Assembly (NCBI GenBank): GCA_043228905.1 | Contig: JBHGNT010000022.1 | Location: forward strand, 3,348,001-3,412,000 | Direction: 5' to 3' | DNA from: Azolla caroliniana | Taxonomy: Eukaryota > Polypodiophyta | DNA length: 64,000 bases | Shown: positions 11,423-23,017 of the stretch, piece after piece | Position numbering within the stretch: position 1 is the stretch's first letter | Layout of the letters: each line of letters begins with the position of its first letter | Notes under the pieces: generated by a model | The model's input: only the letters and a program-made list of their open reading frames with translations | The model's database searches: none | What the model was told of the DNA's origin: nothing | Position numbers and translations under genes: made by a program

Positions 11423-12161
11423 TGTCGTGCTTTTTGGCGTCAGATCGTTTGTGTGAGTCGGGTGGGAAGCACTGGGGTTTTGGACTAGGAAGAGGAAGAA
11501 TTTGAGACGATTTTAATTATGAATAGATTATTATAACCTTGCGAATCCCACAAGTATAATATATTTTATTAATTAGTATTTAGATAAGAATATGTATTTA
11601 GATTGAAAGAAAGATATAAGAAACTTGTGAATCCCACAAATATAGATTATATTATTTTCGTGAATCCCACGATTATATTAATTGGTTGGTGTTTTTGGAA
11701 ATATATCCAATTTCCAAGTATTTCAGCCCCCTATTACATTGTGCTCCCCATCCTTATATGGTGATGAGAGAGTCTTCACAATCCATGTTTTTTTTTCTAA
11801 CTATAGACTCCATGCTTTTCCTATAGATAGACTATATGCTTTATCTAAAGTGATCATGCTTTTTCTATATTGTGCGTTTTTTATTGACTATAGCGTTCAT
11901 GCACGCTAGATATGCATGCATTTTTCTTTTAACTAAAGTTTATCCTACGTGAACTTAACTTTCTATGTGGGACATCTACTTTTTAACACTAATGAAATGC
12001 TAGTGTAATGGTAAGGTTTCACATTATTAACATGGAGGTGCAAGGTGCAAATCTTGCTTTAGACATGTTTGATTTATTTTGACATTTTCTTCTATTTCTT
12101 CATATTTACTAAAACGTTACTTTATAAGTTTTTCATGTAGTGTACGAAATACACTACGACA
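11423..12161 (-). repeat. TRG-8 5' LTR
   Basis: This is a close copy of the repeat at 7565-8323. It keeps the terminal palindrome GTAGTGTACGAAATACACTAC and the A box at 12001-12011. The B-box position has changed (GTGCAAATC), so the tRNA-like promoter here is probably weakened. It ends at the GCGG target duplication. Confidence 0.86.
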
Positions 12162-12790
12162 GCGGAAAGAAGTGTGGGGCAATCTCAAGAAGATCTTCGC
12201 GGCCAATACAATTGCCCGCAAGCTCCAGCTTCGTCAGGAGTTGAATGACATTCAACAAAGGGACATGTCAATCAGTAGCTACGCCTTGAAGATCAAGGAG
12301 TTGTTCGATGCCCTCGGGTCGATCAATGTTGGCATTGACGACAAAGAAATGGTGTAGATATGCCTTGGAGGCTTGGCACCTCGTTTCAGCGCAATAAGGT
12401 GGGAAGAGAGAATCTCCCACCTTTTTCGATCTCCAGTCAATATTGTTGGTCGAGGAAAATCACACCTGACAAAGGAGCAACGCACCAGAGGGTCAGATGC
12501 TCTACTCCCAGTCGGATGATAGAAGAAATTTCGGCCGTGGAAATAGAGGTTGTTTAGGACAAGGCTGTCACGGTCAACAGACCCAAGAGTGTAACTCCCA
12601 CCAATGGCAAGCAGACAGGAACAATCCCAGAGAGTTCGGCTGAAGGGGGAGTCATGACGCCAGACCAAGCAATCGTAATAACCCAATCAAATGCGGATAC
12701 TACGGAAAACTCGTTCACTACGAAGAGGAGTGCCGAAAGAAGAAGCGAGAGTCGGCTTCAACCAACTGATAGTTCACGAACTACGCATCG
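12162..12790 (+). pseudogene. Copia-3 gag, middle and zinc-knuckle part
   Basis: The copia gag frame resumes right after the TRG-8 target duplication: WGNLKKIF, then ARKLQLRQEL and MSISSYALKIKELFD, which is the standard UBN2-type copia gag pattern. A TAG at 12355-12357 truncates it. The later part, in shifted frames, contains a decayed CxYCGKLVHYEEEC-like knuckle near 12690-12735. Confidence 0.8.
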
Positions 12791-12817
12791 AATTCCGACT
12801 ACGACAATTGTAGCGGA

Positions 12818-13890
12818 ATGTTCATGAATTACGCATCGAATACCGACTACGACGATCGTAGTGGAATGTTCATGATGAGGCACAAAGCGCACTCAATGGC
12901 GACACAAGGTGAAACAAGCACCATGCCCTCAGAGAATGTATGGTTTGTTGACTCGGGAGCATCTAACCACATGACATCTCATCAAGATTGGTTTTGGGAA
13001 TTACGAAAACCCGAACGTCCCGGATATGTCGAGACGGGTCATGACATGACTCATCCAATACAACATATCGAGAACGTCCCATTCAGAAACGATGGCAAAC
13101 AAATCTACCTCTAGAACGTACTGCATGTTCCTACTATCACGAAAAACTTGGTCTTGGTCGGCCAGATTGTCAAACAAGGAATGCAAGTACAATTCAACAA
13201 TGATGGGTGCTTTATTGAAAGAGGCGATTGAGTCGTTGCTCACGGCGGTCATGAAGGTCGTATGTTTGTCCTCAAATCGAACGAGGTAAAATCAGCCATG
13301 TTTGCAAAGGGCCTCAAGTCGAAACCGATTTAACTTGTGGCACAAGAGAATTGGTCACATCAATTTCCAGAAGCTTCAGAACATGCAATTGAAAGGAGTC
13401 ATAATCAGATTCCTGAACTTTATTGCGAAGGAGATTATGAGCGTATGTGTAGCGTGCTAGTTCGGAAAGCAACGCAGACATCCATTCCCGAAAGAGCAGA
13501 ATATGAGCAAAGGGATCCTGGATGTCGTACATTCAGATGTATGGGGACCGGCCCAGACAACCACAGTCGGCGGATGCCGATATTACGTCACGTTCATCGA
13601 CGATTTCTCTAGGCACACCTAGATCTACCCGATGAGATAGAAGAGCGAAGTGTTCGGACACTTCCAGAGGTTCAAGGCTGAAGTCGAAAAAACTACGAGT
13701 CGGCACATACGTTGCCTTCGATCAGATGGAGTTTACGGTTAATCTCCTAAAGGAAGGAATCCGACGAGAATTTTCATGTCGTCACACACCTCAGCAAAAC
13801 GGTGTAGCCAAGCGGAAGAACCAACACACAGTAGAGGTTGCACAAGCAATGATGAACAAGAAGAACCTGCCGAAATAATATTGGGTAGAA
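12818..13890 (+). pseudogene. Copia-3 protease and integrase N-terminal half
   Basis: The protease active site WFVDSGASNHM lies near 12940-12975. Degraded pre-integrase and integrase sequence follows in more than one frame, with LWHKRIGHINF-like and HSDVWGP-like remnants, several stops and at least two frameshifts. A repeat of about 55 bases (GAATTCCGACTACGAC-type) just upstream, at 12770-12870, is a small local tandem duplication. Confidence 0.75.
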
Positions 13891-14760
13891 GTGGTGAACA
13901 CGGCTGTATACCTCATGAATAGGTGCACAACCTCGGGAGTATACGATGCAACCCCCCATGAGAAGTTTCTTGGTAAGAAGCCGGACTTATCACATGTTTG
14001 TAATTTCGGCTCAATAGCTTATGTGCATATTCCCGATCATACGCAACAAAAGCTCGACCCAAAGTCGGAGAAATATATCCTCATGGGATACTCGCTCGAA
14101 CAGAAGGGGTACAAATGCTACAATCCATCTACCCGAAAAGTTCAAACAAGTCGAGATGTCGTTTTCAACGAGTCCGCATTCTGGTATGCCCCAAAGACAA
14201 CTTTGACTCTATCTCCGCTCGATTTGGAATACCCTGAAATAGAGGCAGAAGCCGAAGATCGACTTGCACGCATGTTCGACGAAAGCCCAATCATGACCCG
14301 AATAAGTGGGCCACAGGAACCTACGAGTGATCAAAGCACATGTCGGCCGAGTTCGAAGCTGGACAAAGGGAAGGCGGAAATGGTGGAGTATGAAGACGAT
14401 CACTTAGACGACAACAAATCGACTCACTCCTTCGATAGTGTGTTCGAGGGCCTCGACATCCGGACACATGGAGCGAAGAAAGCCTTAGTATCTGCGAATG
14501 AGAAGAACCCTGTAAGCCGTTATGGCTACAACGAGTACATGGTGTATCATTGCGCCTTTATGATGAAGGTAGGGTCAGTATGGGAGCTGGAAACCCTTTC
14601 CGAAGCCATAAAGGATCCGCAATGGGTCGACGCGATGAATGAAGAAATGCAAGACCTATGCAAAAATGAGACATGGATCTCGTTCCTCCCATTCCGCACA
14701 AGAAATCAATTGGTTGCTGATGGATTTACAAAGTCAAACACAATGCTGACGACTCCATAA
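13891..14760 (+). pseudogene. Copia-3 integrase C-terminus and linker
   Basis: The frame of 289 codons shows AVYLMNRC, FLGKKPDLSH, KYILMGY and QKGYKCYNP, the conserved C-terminal motifs of copia integrase. An acidic linker and the start of RT (AMNEEMQDLCKNETW) follow. The frame goes off just after NETW, where RT should read WxLV. This is the best-preserved block of Copia-3. Confidence 0.85.
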
Positions 14761-15449
14761 ATCGCTTCAAAACACGGCTCGTTGCGAAAGGATACGCACA
14801 AACACACAGAGTTGACTACGAAGAAACCTTTGCTCCAATGGCAAAGATGACATCTATGCGAACCGTGGTTGCAATCACAGTAGCAAAAGGGTGGCACCTT
14901 CATCATATGGACTTGAAGAACGCTTTCCTCCACCCGGCTTTAGAGGAGGAAGTGTACATGATCCAACCACCCGACTTTAAATCGCGCAATCATCCGAACG
15001 TCGTGTGCCAACTCAAGAAGCCACTCTACAGCCTCAAACAAGCATTGCGTGTGTGGCATTCGAAGATCACGCAATATCTTCATCAAATTGGATTTCGAAT
15101 GTCAAAATCTGATAACTCTCTGTACATCCAAAACAAGTCGGATAGCCCAATTGTCATCATCCTATACATGGATGATTTGGTCATCGGAGGAAAGGAGCTC
15201 GCCGAGATTAACAAGGTCAAATCACTTCTCTCCGGTAGATTCGAAATGAAAGACATGCACAAGCTACATTACTTCTTAGGCATCGAAGTAATTCGGACAC
15301 CATCCGGGATAATGATCTCACAACGACACTATGTCCTCAACTTACTCTACAAGTTCGGGATGACGGAGTGCTCCACCCCGTTTGACCGTAATCTCAAGCT
15401 TGATGTCGATTCTGGCACAACCGAGCGCGAGCCCACTCATTATCGCTAA
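14761..15449 (+). pseudogene. Copia-3 reverse transcriptase
   Basis: The frame from 14838 covers KMTSMRTVVAI, HHMDLKNAFLH, the catalytic motif YMDDLVIG (Met in place of the usual Val) and HYFLGIEVI. A TAA at 15447-15449 ends it. The upstream 75 bases belong to RT in a shifted frame ([10 protein letters not shown]-like). RT would copy the element RNA to DNA in the virus-like particle, but this copy cannot. Confidence 0.85.
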
Positions 15450-16103
15450 TTGATCGGCAACCTCATCTACCTAACCATTACGCGACCCGACCTCAGCTAT
15501 TCGGTCGGCCTACTCAGCCAATTCATGTAGAATCCACGAAACCTTCATCTTCATTGCACAAAGAGGGTACTTCGGTACGTTGGTGGTGCGATGGATTACG
15601 ACGTTAGATACAGGTCAAATACGATAATTCGACTTGAAGGGTACATAGACACAGACTAGGCAGGTTATAAAGCGAATAGACGTTCAACATCAGGATTCGT
15701 CTTCTCCCTCGGCATTGAAGCAATCTCATGGAGTAGCAAGAAGCAACAGACAGGCGCACTGTTGAGCACGGAGGCTGAATATAGGGGCGTGGCGGTCATC
15801 GTGTGCGAAGCCGTATGGCTCAAGTGTATACTGAAGGATCTGGGCGTACCCATCAAGGATCCAATCCGTCTATACTGCGACAACATGAGCATTATCTACC
15901 TGGCGCAGAACCCCATATTCCATGTGCAGACTAAGCATGTCGAAGTGCACTACCACTTCATCCACGAACGTGTACAGGACGAAGATATAGACTTACACCA
16001 CATCAACACGAATCTACAGGTAGCCGCCATTTTCACGAAAGCCTTGGGTATTGACAAGCTGCAGCAGTTCGCGTCGAACCTTGGCCTATCTCTTCCCGAC
16101 TAG
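15450..16103 (+). pseudogene. Copia-3 RNase H
   Basis: RNase H remnants run through several frames to a final frame at 15762-16103 with [16 protein letters not shown] and AAIFTKAL. It stops at a TAG just after the RNase H, with none of the C-terminal extension seen in Copia-1, -2 and -4. A non-coding stretch of about 160 bases separates it from the polypurine tract and 3' LTR. Confidence 0.82.
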
Positions 16104-16262
16104 CCGAGCTTGATGGGTAGTATAGAACAGTGAACCGATCGATTGATCGAAGCTGAACAAGGAACTTACGCAACCGAAAAGCCGAACAATCGAAGTTCGA
16201 AGCGTTCCGAAGACCGATCCGAAACAATTTTTCGATATTCGGAAGTTGTGTTCGAAGGGGCA

Positions 16263-16993
16263 TGTTGAGAATAGAACTCAACTTCCTATAGAAATAGGTT
16301 TCACACTAGCTCATGGACATACCATGCTAGTTTTGTAAATAGTAGAAAGGGCCCTTGCCCTAGTTTAGTTGGTATTTAAACCAACCTTTTGTAACGTTGT
16401 TACTGTTGGATGATAATTGTTATGTACACATAACGTTGGTGAGGGTAGGTCACCAATATTTACATTAGTGAAGGCTATGTTCACTAATGTTAAAAAGGGG
16501 ACTAATGATTGGATAGAAGGAATGGTAGGTGCATGCACTATCATGATTTGGACAACCAATGAATGGAGAGCCTTTTAGAAAGGCACATCTATTCAAGGGG
16601 CCTAGGAAAAAGTATAAATATGAGGCTTAGCCACCCTCATAATCACATTACGTCGGAAGGTTGTTGTCTTAGACACCGGTGGTGCAGGCTAGGCTTTCGT
16701 CTCGACGATCGTGTTTATCTTTTCCAAGGTATTAATCATCCTAATATCCGGCGGTATGGGACGTCGGTGGTAGGTTGGCTATGTGTAGATCATATCTCGG
16801 GGGTGGTCGGGTGGAACGGGTTCTTCTATCCATTCTATTTTCCTTCTTTTACTTTAGTTTGGTCTATTGATTAGTAATAGACTCTTAACAATAATATACA
16901 GTCTTCTTGGTTAAGAACTTTCTCTCTCCTTTCTCTCTGTTGTGTAACACACACAATCCTTCCACTACATATAATCAGTCTCATTTCTTTACA
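16263..16993 (+). repeat. Copia-3 3' LTR, interrupted by a solo LTR
   Basis: The LTR halves are 16263-16417 and 16896-16993 and together match the 5' LTR at 6949-7190. They differ by several substitutions and a short CT-rich insertion. The preceding GAAGGGGCA is the polypurine tract. Confidence 0.86.
16418..16890 (+). repeat. Solo gypsy LTR in the Copia-3 3' LTR
   Basis: A 473-bp sequence starts TGTTATGTACACATAACG and ends GACTCTTAACA. A perfect 5-bp TSD, ATAAT, flanks it at 16413-16417 and 16891-16895; the uninterrupted 5' LTR shows the empty site. The GGGGGTGGTCGGGTGG stretch and the AAATATGAGG-type region match the Gyp-H LTR at 49814-50281. It therefore belongs to the Gyp-G/Gyp-H family. 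Confidence 0.88.
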
Positions 16994-17683
16994 TAAGAGC
17001 TCTAAACATTCCTCAGTCTGATGGATAAACTGAACGAGTTAATCAAATTATTGCGGACATGCTTCGAGATTATGTAGTAAAAACCCCTTCTAAGTGGGAG
17101 AAATACCTTCCTATCTTAGAGTTTGCATATAATAGCTCTAAACATACATCCATTGGTTATAATCCTTTTATGTTGATGTATGGTTTTCAGCCATGTGCCC
17201 TAGTGGATGTCACAATTCATTGCGATACAACTCAAGACATGAACCAAATGTTGCATATTGCCAAAGAAAATGTTCAGTCAGCTCAAGATCGTGCTCAATT
17301 TTTTGCTGATCAGGATAGATGTCCTCATGCATTTACTATTGATCAAAAAGTTTTTTTGTGTGTCCCTATTGACTCTATGTCATTGTCTACGGGCAAGTGC
17401 GCTATGTTAGCCCCACAATATTGTGGCCCATTTGAAATCCCTAAGCGAGTTGAGTCATTTGCTTATCACATTGCCTAACCCCATAACGTTGGTATTCATC
17501 TTGTTTTTCACGTCAGTCGTCTAAAACCATTTTTAGGCTCTGGTGATAACACCATCGTAGTCCAAGATCTTGTAACATTAGAGGCTTTTTCTTACAAACC
17601 TCATGTTCCTGAACGAATTCTTGATTCTCGTTTCCTTCTTTTTACTTTATTTTGGTTTATTGACTAGTAATAGACACGTAACA
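16994..17683 (+). pseudogene. Gyp-G integrase C-terminal part and LTR end
   Basis: After the Copia-3 target duplication the gypsy integrase continues, with a repeated segment (see findings). The frame 17059-17478 holds KWEKYLPILEFAYNSSKHTS and LSTGKCAMLAPQYCGPFEI, conserved integrase C-terminal motifs. A TAA at 17476-17478 follows, and remains of the HPVFHVSRL-type segment are visible to about 17620. At 17625 it jumps to the final 60 bases of its LTR. Confidence 0.8.
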
Positions 17684-18028
17684 CTAAGTGCCCAACACAA
17701 AATGTTTGCATGAATTGGTTAAGAAAGACAACCATGTTTGGTAAATTGGGGTGGATGGTTGTTAAAAAGATAAGAATTTTGATTATTCATTGGTAGTTTG
17801 TTAGCTTGCATATAATAGAGTGAGAGTTGGCTCAAATATTCAAGTTGTTTTCAAGTGGGGCATCGATCCACTCACAATCCTCCATACCAATGTGGAACAA
17901 GTTCCAGATGCATTAATGATGGTTGGAGAGCAAGATTTTGAGAGGCATGTGGTTATCTTTATTAAGCATCCATCAAACATCTTATATATTAAGTATTTTC
18001 CATTTGTAGCATGATCCATGAAGACATT
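17684..18028. other. Flanking DNA between Gyp-G and Copia-4
   Basis: This unique-looking stretch is the left flank of the Copia-4 insertion and continues at 51350. A plus-strand frame of 64 codons (17820-18014) has no recognisable domain. The TSD ACATT is at 18024-18028. Confidence 0.6.
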
Positions 18029-18454
18029 TGTAAAAGTAAATATGCGGAAGCTAAGACAAAACTGGCTCACCGGATAGCAACAGAATACAAACACAGGTTT
18101 AATGGAAACCTTACACACAAGAGACAGAGACAGAGAAAGAGCATAACACAACTCAATTCAAAAAATAATAAGATTATGTGTACATACAATGTCCTACATA
18201 ACACTTTTTATACGAGTCCTTAAAAGGACTGACAGAAATACTGACAAATACTTCAATGCTCATATGAGCGACTGACACTGACTCCAAGGAATCTGCCTAT
18301 GTACTAGGCTAGATTCGTAGGCCTCTAACGGCCTACCGGTTACAGTCCGATCCGTCTCTCCAATCCGGATACCTATCCGGTTCTCTGTTCTGGACTCCGA
18401 TCCAGCTCTGGCTTATTCAATCGATCCGGATCCAGTTGAGCTTGTCTGCTCAAC
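18029..18454 (-). repeat. Copia-4 3' LTR
   Basis: On the minus strand it starts TGTTGAGCAGACAAGCTCAAC and ends TTTACTTTTACA. The polypurine tract (minus TTGAGGGGAAG, 18455-18465) borders it. It matches 50896-51349 with several substitutions and an indel near 51240. Confidence 0.9.
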
Positions 18455-18465
18455 ACTTCCCCTCA

Positions 18466-19115
18466 AGCTTAACTTAACTTGAGGTCGGATCGCAGTGTCA
18501 GTGTCAATGGTAGCCGATTCTCTCCTCCGGCTCTCCCTGGCGTCCTCCCGCCTGGCTTGCGCTCCTCGACCCATCTGGTTCCGCTTTCCACGACCCGTCC
18601 GGTCCCACGCACCTCGACCTTCTCGGTCGGCTTGTTTGCTCATAAGGCCCTTTTTAGCTCCTTCACTGTTGTGACTTCGACGCTTCTCGACCCGTCAGTT
18701 GCTTCGTATCGGCGTCAACTTCCGCTGCCTCCTCATCTCTTTGGCCTTCAGTTGATCTGGCTACTCCAAATCAAACTCCTCTTCAGAATCGACTGCCTCC
18801 AATTCATTCCAGGCTCTTCCAGCTCTTGTTCGAATTGGTTATCTCCAATTCGTCTTCATCCTTCAGACCCTTCACGACATCGGCCCATGTCTGTGTCTTG
18901 GTCATTCCGGCTTTGCCTCCCCCTTTTCTCGTTGGTTTCGGCTTGGGCTCTCCGCTCTGGTAGCTCCCCCTGCGTCCGGTCTCGGCTTTCTCAACTGTCC
19001 CGTGCACTCCGGCTTCTTCAGTCGGGCCGAAATCGAAATCGGTTTTCGACTCAGCTTTTCGGTCCTCTTCCTCATTCCTCTCATTCCACCCCCTCAAGTT
19101 CGGCATATCGAGGTA
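18466..19115 (-). pseudogene. Copia-4 C-terminal extension after RNase H
   Basis: Minus-strand fragments in two or more frames (19106-18804 and 18643-18466) correspond segment by segment to the extension of Copia-1 and Copia-2: a basic Gly/Lys region, a TWADVVKGL motif, then GRGAQARR repeats. An internal purine tract, minus TTGAGGGGG, lies at 19089-19097 at the RNase H side. Survival of the same extension in this third, older copy shows that it is a stable part of the family. Confidence 0.78.
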
Positions 19116-20202
19116 CTACAGACGTAATGCACTAGAAAATTGCCGCAACTTGTCCAAGCCGAGGGGTTTGGTGAAGATATCGACCACCTGCCGATCCGTC
19201 GGAACATGTAGCGTTTCCACTTCACCAAAGAGAGCGCGCTCTTGGACAAAATGATAGTGCACCTCGATGTGCTTAGTCCGGGCGTGAAAGATGGGGTTCT
19301 TTGCCAACTAGATGTTGCTGAGGTTGTCGCAATAGATCGTCGTCGGGATCAAACACCTCCACTCGCAGATCCTTTAGGAGCCTCATGAGCCATATGGCTT
19401 CGCACGGTGCGATAGCCGCTCCTCGATACTTGGCCTTGGTGCTCGACAATGCCATTGTCGACTGCTACTTACCACTCAAGGCGACCTCATCGCTTCCAAG
19501 TGAAAAAGCATATCCATATGTAGACCTACGATCACCAACATTTTTGGCCCAATCGGCATTTGAGTAGTCGACAAGTTGTTCGGCTACACCGGTCTGATAC
19601 ATCAACCCCCTGTCCTTAGTGCCGCTAATGTACCTGAGTATTCGATGCGCACACTGAAGATGCTCCACAATCGGATGCGCCATGAATTGACTAATCAATC
19701 CAACCGGATAACTGAGGTCTGGCCAGGTGATGGTCAGATATATAAGGCTTTCGACTATTTGTCGAAACCTTGTCGGGTCACATGCCATTCTGGAGTCGGG
19801 GTGAAGCTTCACATTCTGGTCCAGAGGAGTCAAGACGGATTTGCATTCTGTCATACCGAATTTGAAGAGCATACTCAGCACATAATGATGTTGGCTTATC
19901 AGTATGCCTTTGGGGTTGTGGATCACGTCGATCCTGAGGAAGTAATGAAGGTCCCCAAGATCCTTCATGTGAAACAATGCAGCAAGTTGGGATTTGACAT
20001 GGCCGATTTCGTCTAGGTCGGCGCTGGCGATGACTAAATCATCAACATAAAGTAAAATACTAACTGACTTGTTCCGACCTTGCCGGATGAAGAGTGAAGA
20101 GTCTGATTTTGATGGAGCAAACCCCATCCGACGCAATCTCTGCGTGAACTTCACGTTCCAGGTGCGCGGGGCTTGCATGAGTCTGTAGAGGGTCTTCTTC
20201 AA
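19116..20202 (-). pseudogene. Copia-4 RNase H and RT C-terminal half
   Basis: The minus-strand frame 20202-19465 contains RLMQAPRTWN, the catalytic YVDDLVIA, FHMKDLGDLHYFL and NADWAKNVGDRRSTYGY. RNase H continues at 19455-19116 with LSSTKAKYR, in which both acidic residues of the usual STEAEY motif are Lys, and VDIFTKPL. Frame breaks lie near 19460 and 19320. Confidence 0.85.
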
Positions 20203-20646
20203 TTAGCATACAACCGATGTGTTCACTCCAGACTGAAATCTGGGGAGCTGAACCATATACACCTGTTCCGTAATATCACCTTGTAGGAACGTGTTCTTGA
20301 CATTCATTTGATGTAGATGCCGCCCCTTCGCCGTTGCCATCGCAAGCAAGACACGGACGATCATCATCTTTGCTATCGGCGTGGACGTCTCATCGTAGTC
20401 AATGTCGTGTTGCTGCACGTAGCCTTTGGCCACTAATCGGGCCTTGTACTGGTTGACGGAGCCCTCAGTGTTGTATTTGACCTTATATACCCAAGGGCAA
20501 CCGATCAGCTTCACTGCTTTCGGTACGTCCACTAAATCCCACATCCCATTTTTCGTGAGTGCGTGCATCTCTTCCTCCATAGCGGCATGCCAATTTGCGT
20601 CCTTCACCGCTTCTGCGTAGCTCTTCGGCTCACGCACTGCTGCCAC
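20203..20646 (-). pseudogene. Copia-4 reverse transcriptase N-terminal half
   Basis: This minus frame of 147 codons has [40 protein letters not shown] and HQMNVKNTFLQG. The catalytic Asp of MDVKNAF is Asn here. A stop separates it from the RT C-terminal half at 20202. Confidence 0.85.
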
Positions 20647-22591
20647 CTACACCATGTACGCATAAAGATGCGCCATATACTCATTGTACCCGTACCTTGT
20701 CACAAGGTTTTTTTGGCGAGTGGATTGGCACAATTCCTGATTCGCCGATTTCGTGGCCTCCTTGGCTGATTCCATCCTCTTCCTCAGAGGTGCATGTTCG
20801 GTTCTGTAAGAGTTGGATTTGCTCCGATCTGACTCGGCTCAACCGGTGTCATACTCCAACATTTTCTTCTTCCCTTTTCTTTGTACGTGAACCGTATCCT
20901 CGATTCCTTGCGCAGGGAGAGCATGGCCGACTCTTCACTACTCGTCGGCTCATCATCTGGTTGTTTGCTCCGGCTCAACCAATCCGGATTCGGTCCACTC
21001 ATCCGGAGAGAAGTCAGACTATCTGGTTGTCTGCTCCTGTTTGGATTTTGCGACGCTTCTCTCTGTTCTGGATTCCACCGGATCATCAATTGCAATCGGC
21101 TCGGGCTTGGATGGAGAGAAGTACCAAGATGTAGATTCATAAAAAACGACATCTCGGCTAACTCGAACCGCTTTTGATCGGGGGTTATAACACTTATAAC
21201 CCTTCTATTCATCCAAGTAGCCGATGAGAATGTACTTTTCTTCTTTCACGTCTAACTTCCTTTGTTTTTGCTTCAGTACATGCACATATGCAATGCTACC
21301 GAACACCCAAGGTGTGCCAAATTCGGCTTCCGCTCAAAGTAGAGTTCGTGCGGCAACACCTTTGCCCCTCAGGCAGATATCTAATTCTGGATGTAGACGG
21401 CTGTCTGAATCGCTTCGGCCCAATAAAATTTGGGCATGCTTTTCTCCTCAAGCATCGCCCTTGCCGCTTCTACCAACGTCTTGTTCCAACGTTCGGCCAC
21501 GCCGTTCTGCTCCGGTGTGTATCTGCAAGAGAATCCTGTCGGATTTTCGTCTGCAGATAACTCGTGAACTGGCCAGAAAAGTACTCTTTTCTGCCATCGG
21601 ATCTCAGAACCTTCATCTTTCTTCCAGTCTCACGTTCGACAAGGTTCTTCAAATCCCAGAAACACGAGAAGACTTCACTTTTCTTCTCGATTAGATAGAT
21701 CTAAGTGTGCCGTGTGAAATCGTCAATGAAGGAGATGAAATACCGACTCCCACTGATGCTCACGTTCTGCACCGGTCCCCACACATCCGAATGGATGAGA
21801 TCAAGCCGGTTTCGGTGTTGATTCTTCTCATTGGGGAATGGAAGCCTATGCTGCTTCCCGAGCTAGCGCGCTTCACTGGCCTTTCCGGCCATTGAACTTC
21901 GGCAGTTCGAAAATTACATGTGTCGACTGCAACTCCTGAAGCTTCCAGAAGTTGATGTGGCTGATCCGCTTGTGCCACAAGTTGATGTTTGACTCAACCC
22001 TCTGCCCTTTCGCAAACATTGCGGTGCCAACATCATTTGTCTCGAGGATAAACATCCTCCCGTCTCGACGCCCTTGCGCGATGACTTTGTCCTCTTCTTC
22101 GATGAAGCACCCGATATGTGTGAATCAGAAGTGCATCCCTTGGTCAACAATCTGTCCAACCGACACAAGATTCTTTGTGATTTTTGGGACATGCAGAACG
22201 TTCATCAGCTTTCCCTTTTGGCCGACATGGCTGAGACGGACTTCACTGATGTACTCGATGGTATGAGGAGTGTCGTCTCTGGTTTCGACAATTCCCGGTT
22301 GCTCCGGTTTTTCCAAGAATGAAAACCACTTTTCGTGGCTCGTCATATGGTTTGATGCTCCGGAGTCAACATACCATACCTCATTCAGTTTCGAAGTGTT
22401 AGTCTTCATTGAATTAGCCTTGTGTTTCATCACAAATGTTGGGCCCGATCCATCTCCAAAACCGGATCCTTCCGGTCCTTCCGCGTAGTGCGAGCTTTGT
22501 TAGTTTCCCCAACCGACCTTGCCTGATTCGGATTTGTCTGCATTGGTGCGCTTCTTCCAGCACTTGCTCTCTCTGTGGCCCTTCCGGCCAC
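20647..22591 (-). pseudogene. Copia-4 integrase, protease and zinc knuckle
   Basis: Reading down the minus strand from 22591: CCHC knuckle remains (YCGRKGHRESKCWKKR), protease WYVDSGASNHMTS near 22365, the pre-integrase NLVSVGQIVDQG, LWHKRISHINF, and integrase LRSDGRKEYFSGQF near 21600. An acidic linker region ends near 20784. At least four frameshifts and stops occur. The start of this block joins the gag piece at 48769 once Gyp-5 is removed. Confidence 0.8.
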
Positions 22592-22596
22592 AGTAC

Positions 22597-23017
22597 TATC
22601 ATGACCTTATGTTACATGGGTCGAGCTCTTACCATTAGGCTATGTATTGTAATACGAATGATATTATTTTCATTTAAGTTTTACTATAGAAAATTGATGT
22701 ATATTCTAGATTTCTCTGGAACATTCTAGAAACTTCAGGACTACTCCTGAGAACACTATAAAATGAGGCGGAAGGCATTATTTCGAACCAAATCGGTTCA
22801 ACGCCAGTCTTAAGCCTCATAGCTACTATTGTATATTCTCTTAGCATAATATATATCTTTTGTTATCATCATTCTCTCTCTCTGTCTCTCTGTCTCTCTA
22901 TCTCTCTTTCTCTTCCTCACTCACTCTTTCCTTCTCTCGAGAGTTCTACACCTCCCTTAGTACTAATCCTCATCTTTTAGTACTAAATCCTTCTCTGTCT
23001 TAGTACTGTTCCTAACA
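22597..23017 (+). repeat. Gyp-5 5' LTR
   Basis: It starts TATCATGACC, so the first dinucleotide is changed from TG, and it lacks 21 bases present in the 3' LTR, probably lost between two CATGA repeats. It ends CTAACA. A TATA box (TATAAAAT) is at 22757-22764, and AAATCGGTTCAA follows at 22790-22801, 33 bases downstream. The CT-rich microsatellite near 22880 differs in length from the 3' LTR. Confidence 0.88.

Larger units (their letters stand above)
7565..12161 (-). mobile_element. TRG-8: gag-only LTR element on the minus strand, inserted in Copia-3
   Basis: Long terminal repeats at 7565-8323 and 11423-12161 enclose a minus-strand gag-like frame homologous to TRG-7. The repeats start TGTCGTGC and end CTACGACA on the plus strand. 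A 4-bp TSD, GCGG, flanks the element (7561-7564 and 12162-12165). No protease, RT or integrase can be found. The interior is split by a solo LTR of the same family at 10442-11230. The same putative primer-binding site as in TRG-7, TGGTGAACCCGACGTGA, follows the 5' LTR on the minus strand. Confidence 0.85.
6949..16993 (+). mobile_element. Copia-3: full-length but dead copia element with nested insertions
   Basis: Two LTRs (6949-7190 and 16263-16993) flank a copia gag-pol interior on the plus strand. The target in Gyp-G was probably TAATA; it now reads TAGTA at 6944-6948 and TAAGA at 16994-16998, one change in each copy, in keeping with an old insertion. The interior is split by TRG-8 at 7565-12161, and the 3' LTR is split by a solo gypsy LTR. 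Its proteins are clearly diverged from Copia-1, -2 and -4 and it lacks their C-terminal extension. Confidence 0.88.
6430..17683 (+). mobile_element. Gyp-G: decayed Ty3/gypsy remnant, split by Copia-3
   Basis: Gypsy integrase sequence occurs on both sides of Copia-3 (about 6430-6948 and 16994-17625) and runs into the last 60 bases of an LTR ending at 17683 (TAATAGACACGTAACA). That LTR end matches the solo LTR at 16418-16890, so both belong to one family, which Gyp-H at 49000-50281 also joins. Gag, protease and RT are missing, and the stretch from the integrase C-terminus to the LTR end is internally deleted near 17625. The left limit is approximate. Confidence 0.72.

Noticed and set aside
18479-19135. 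A 218-codon plus-strand frame
   Set aside because: It is antisense to the Copia-4 C-terminal extension, which is supported by homology to Copia-1 and Copia-2.
22597-22612. A possible wrong LTR boundary, because Gyp-5 seems to start TATC and not TGTC
   Set aside because: The AGTAC target duplication fits exactly at this point, and the 3' LTR shows that a 21-base loss and one substitution explain the start.
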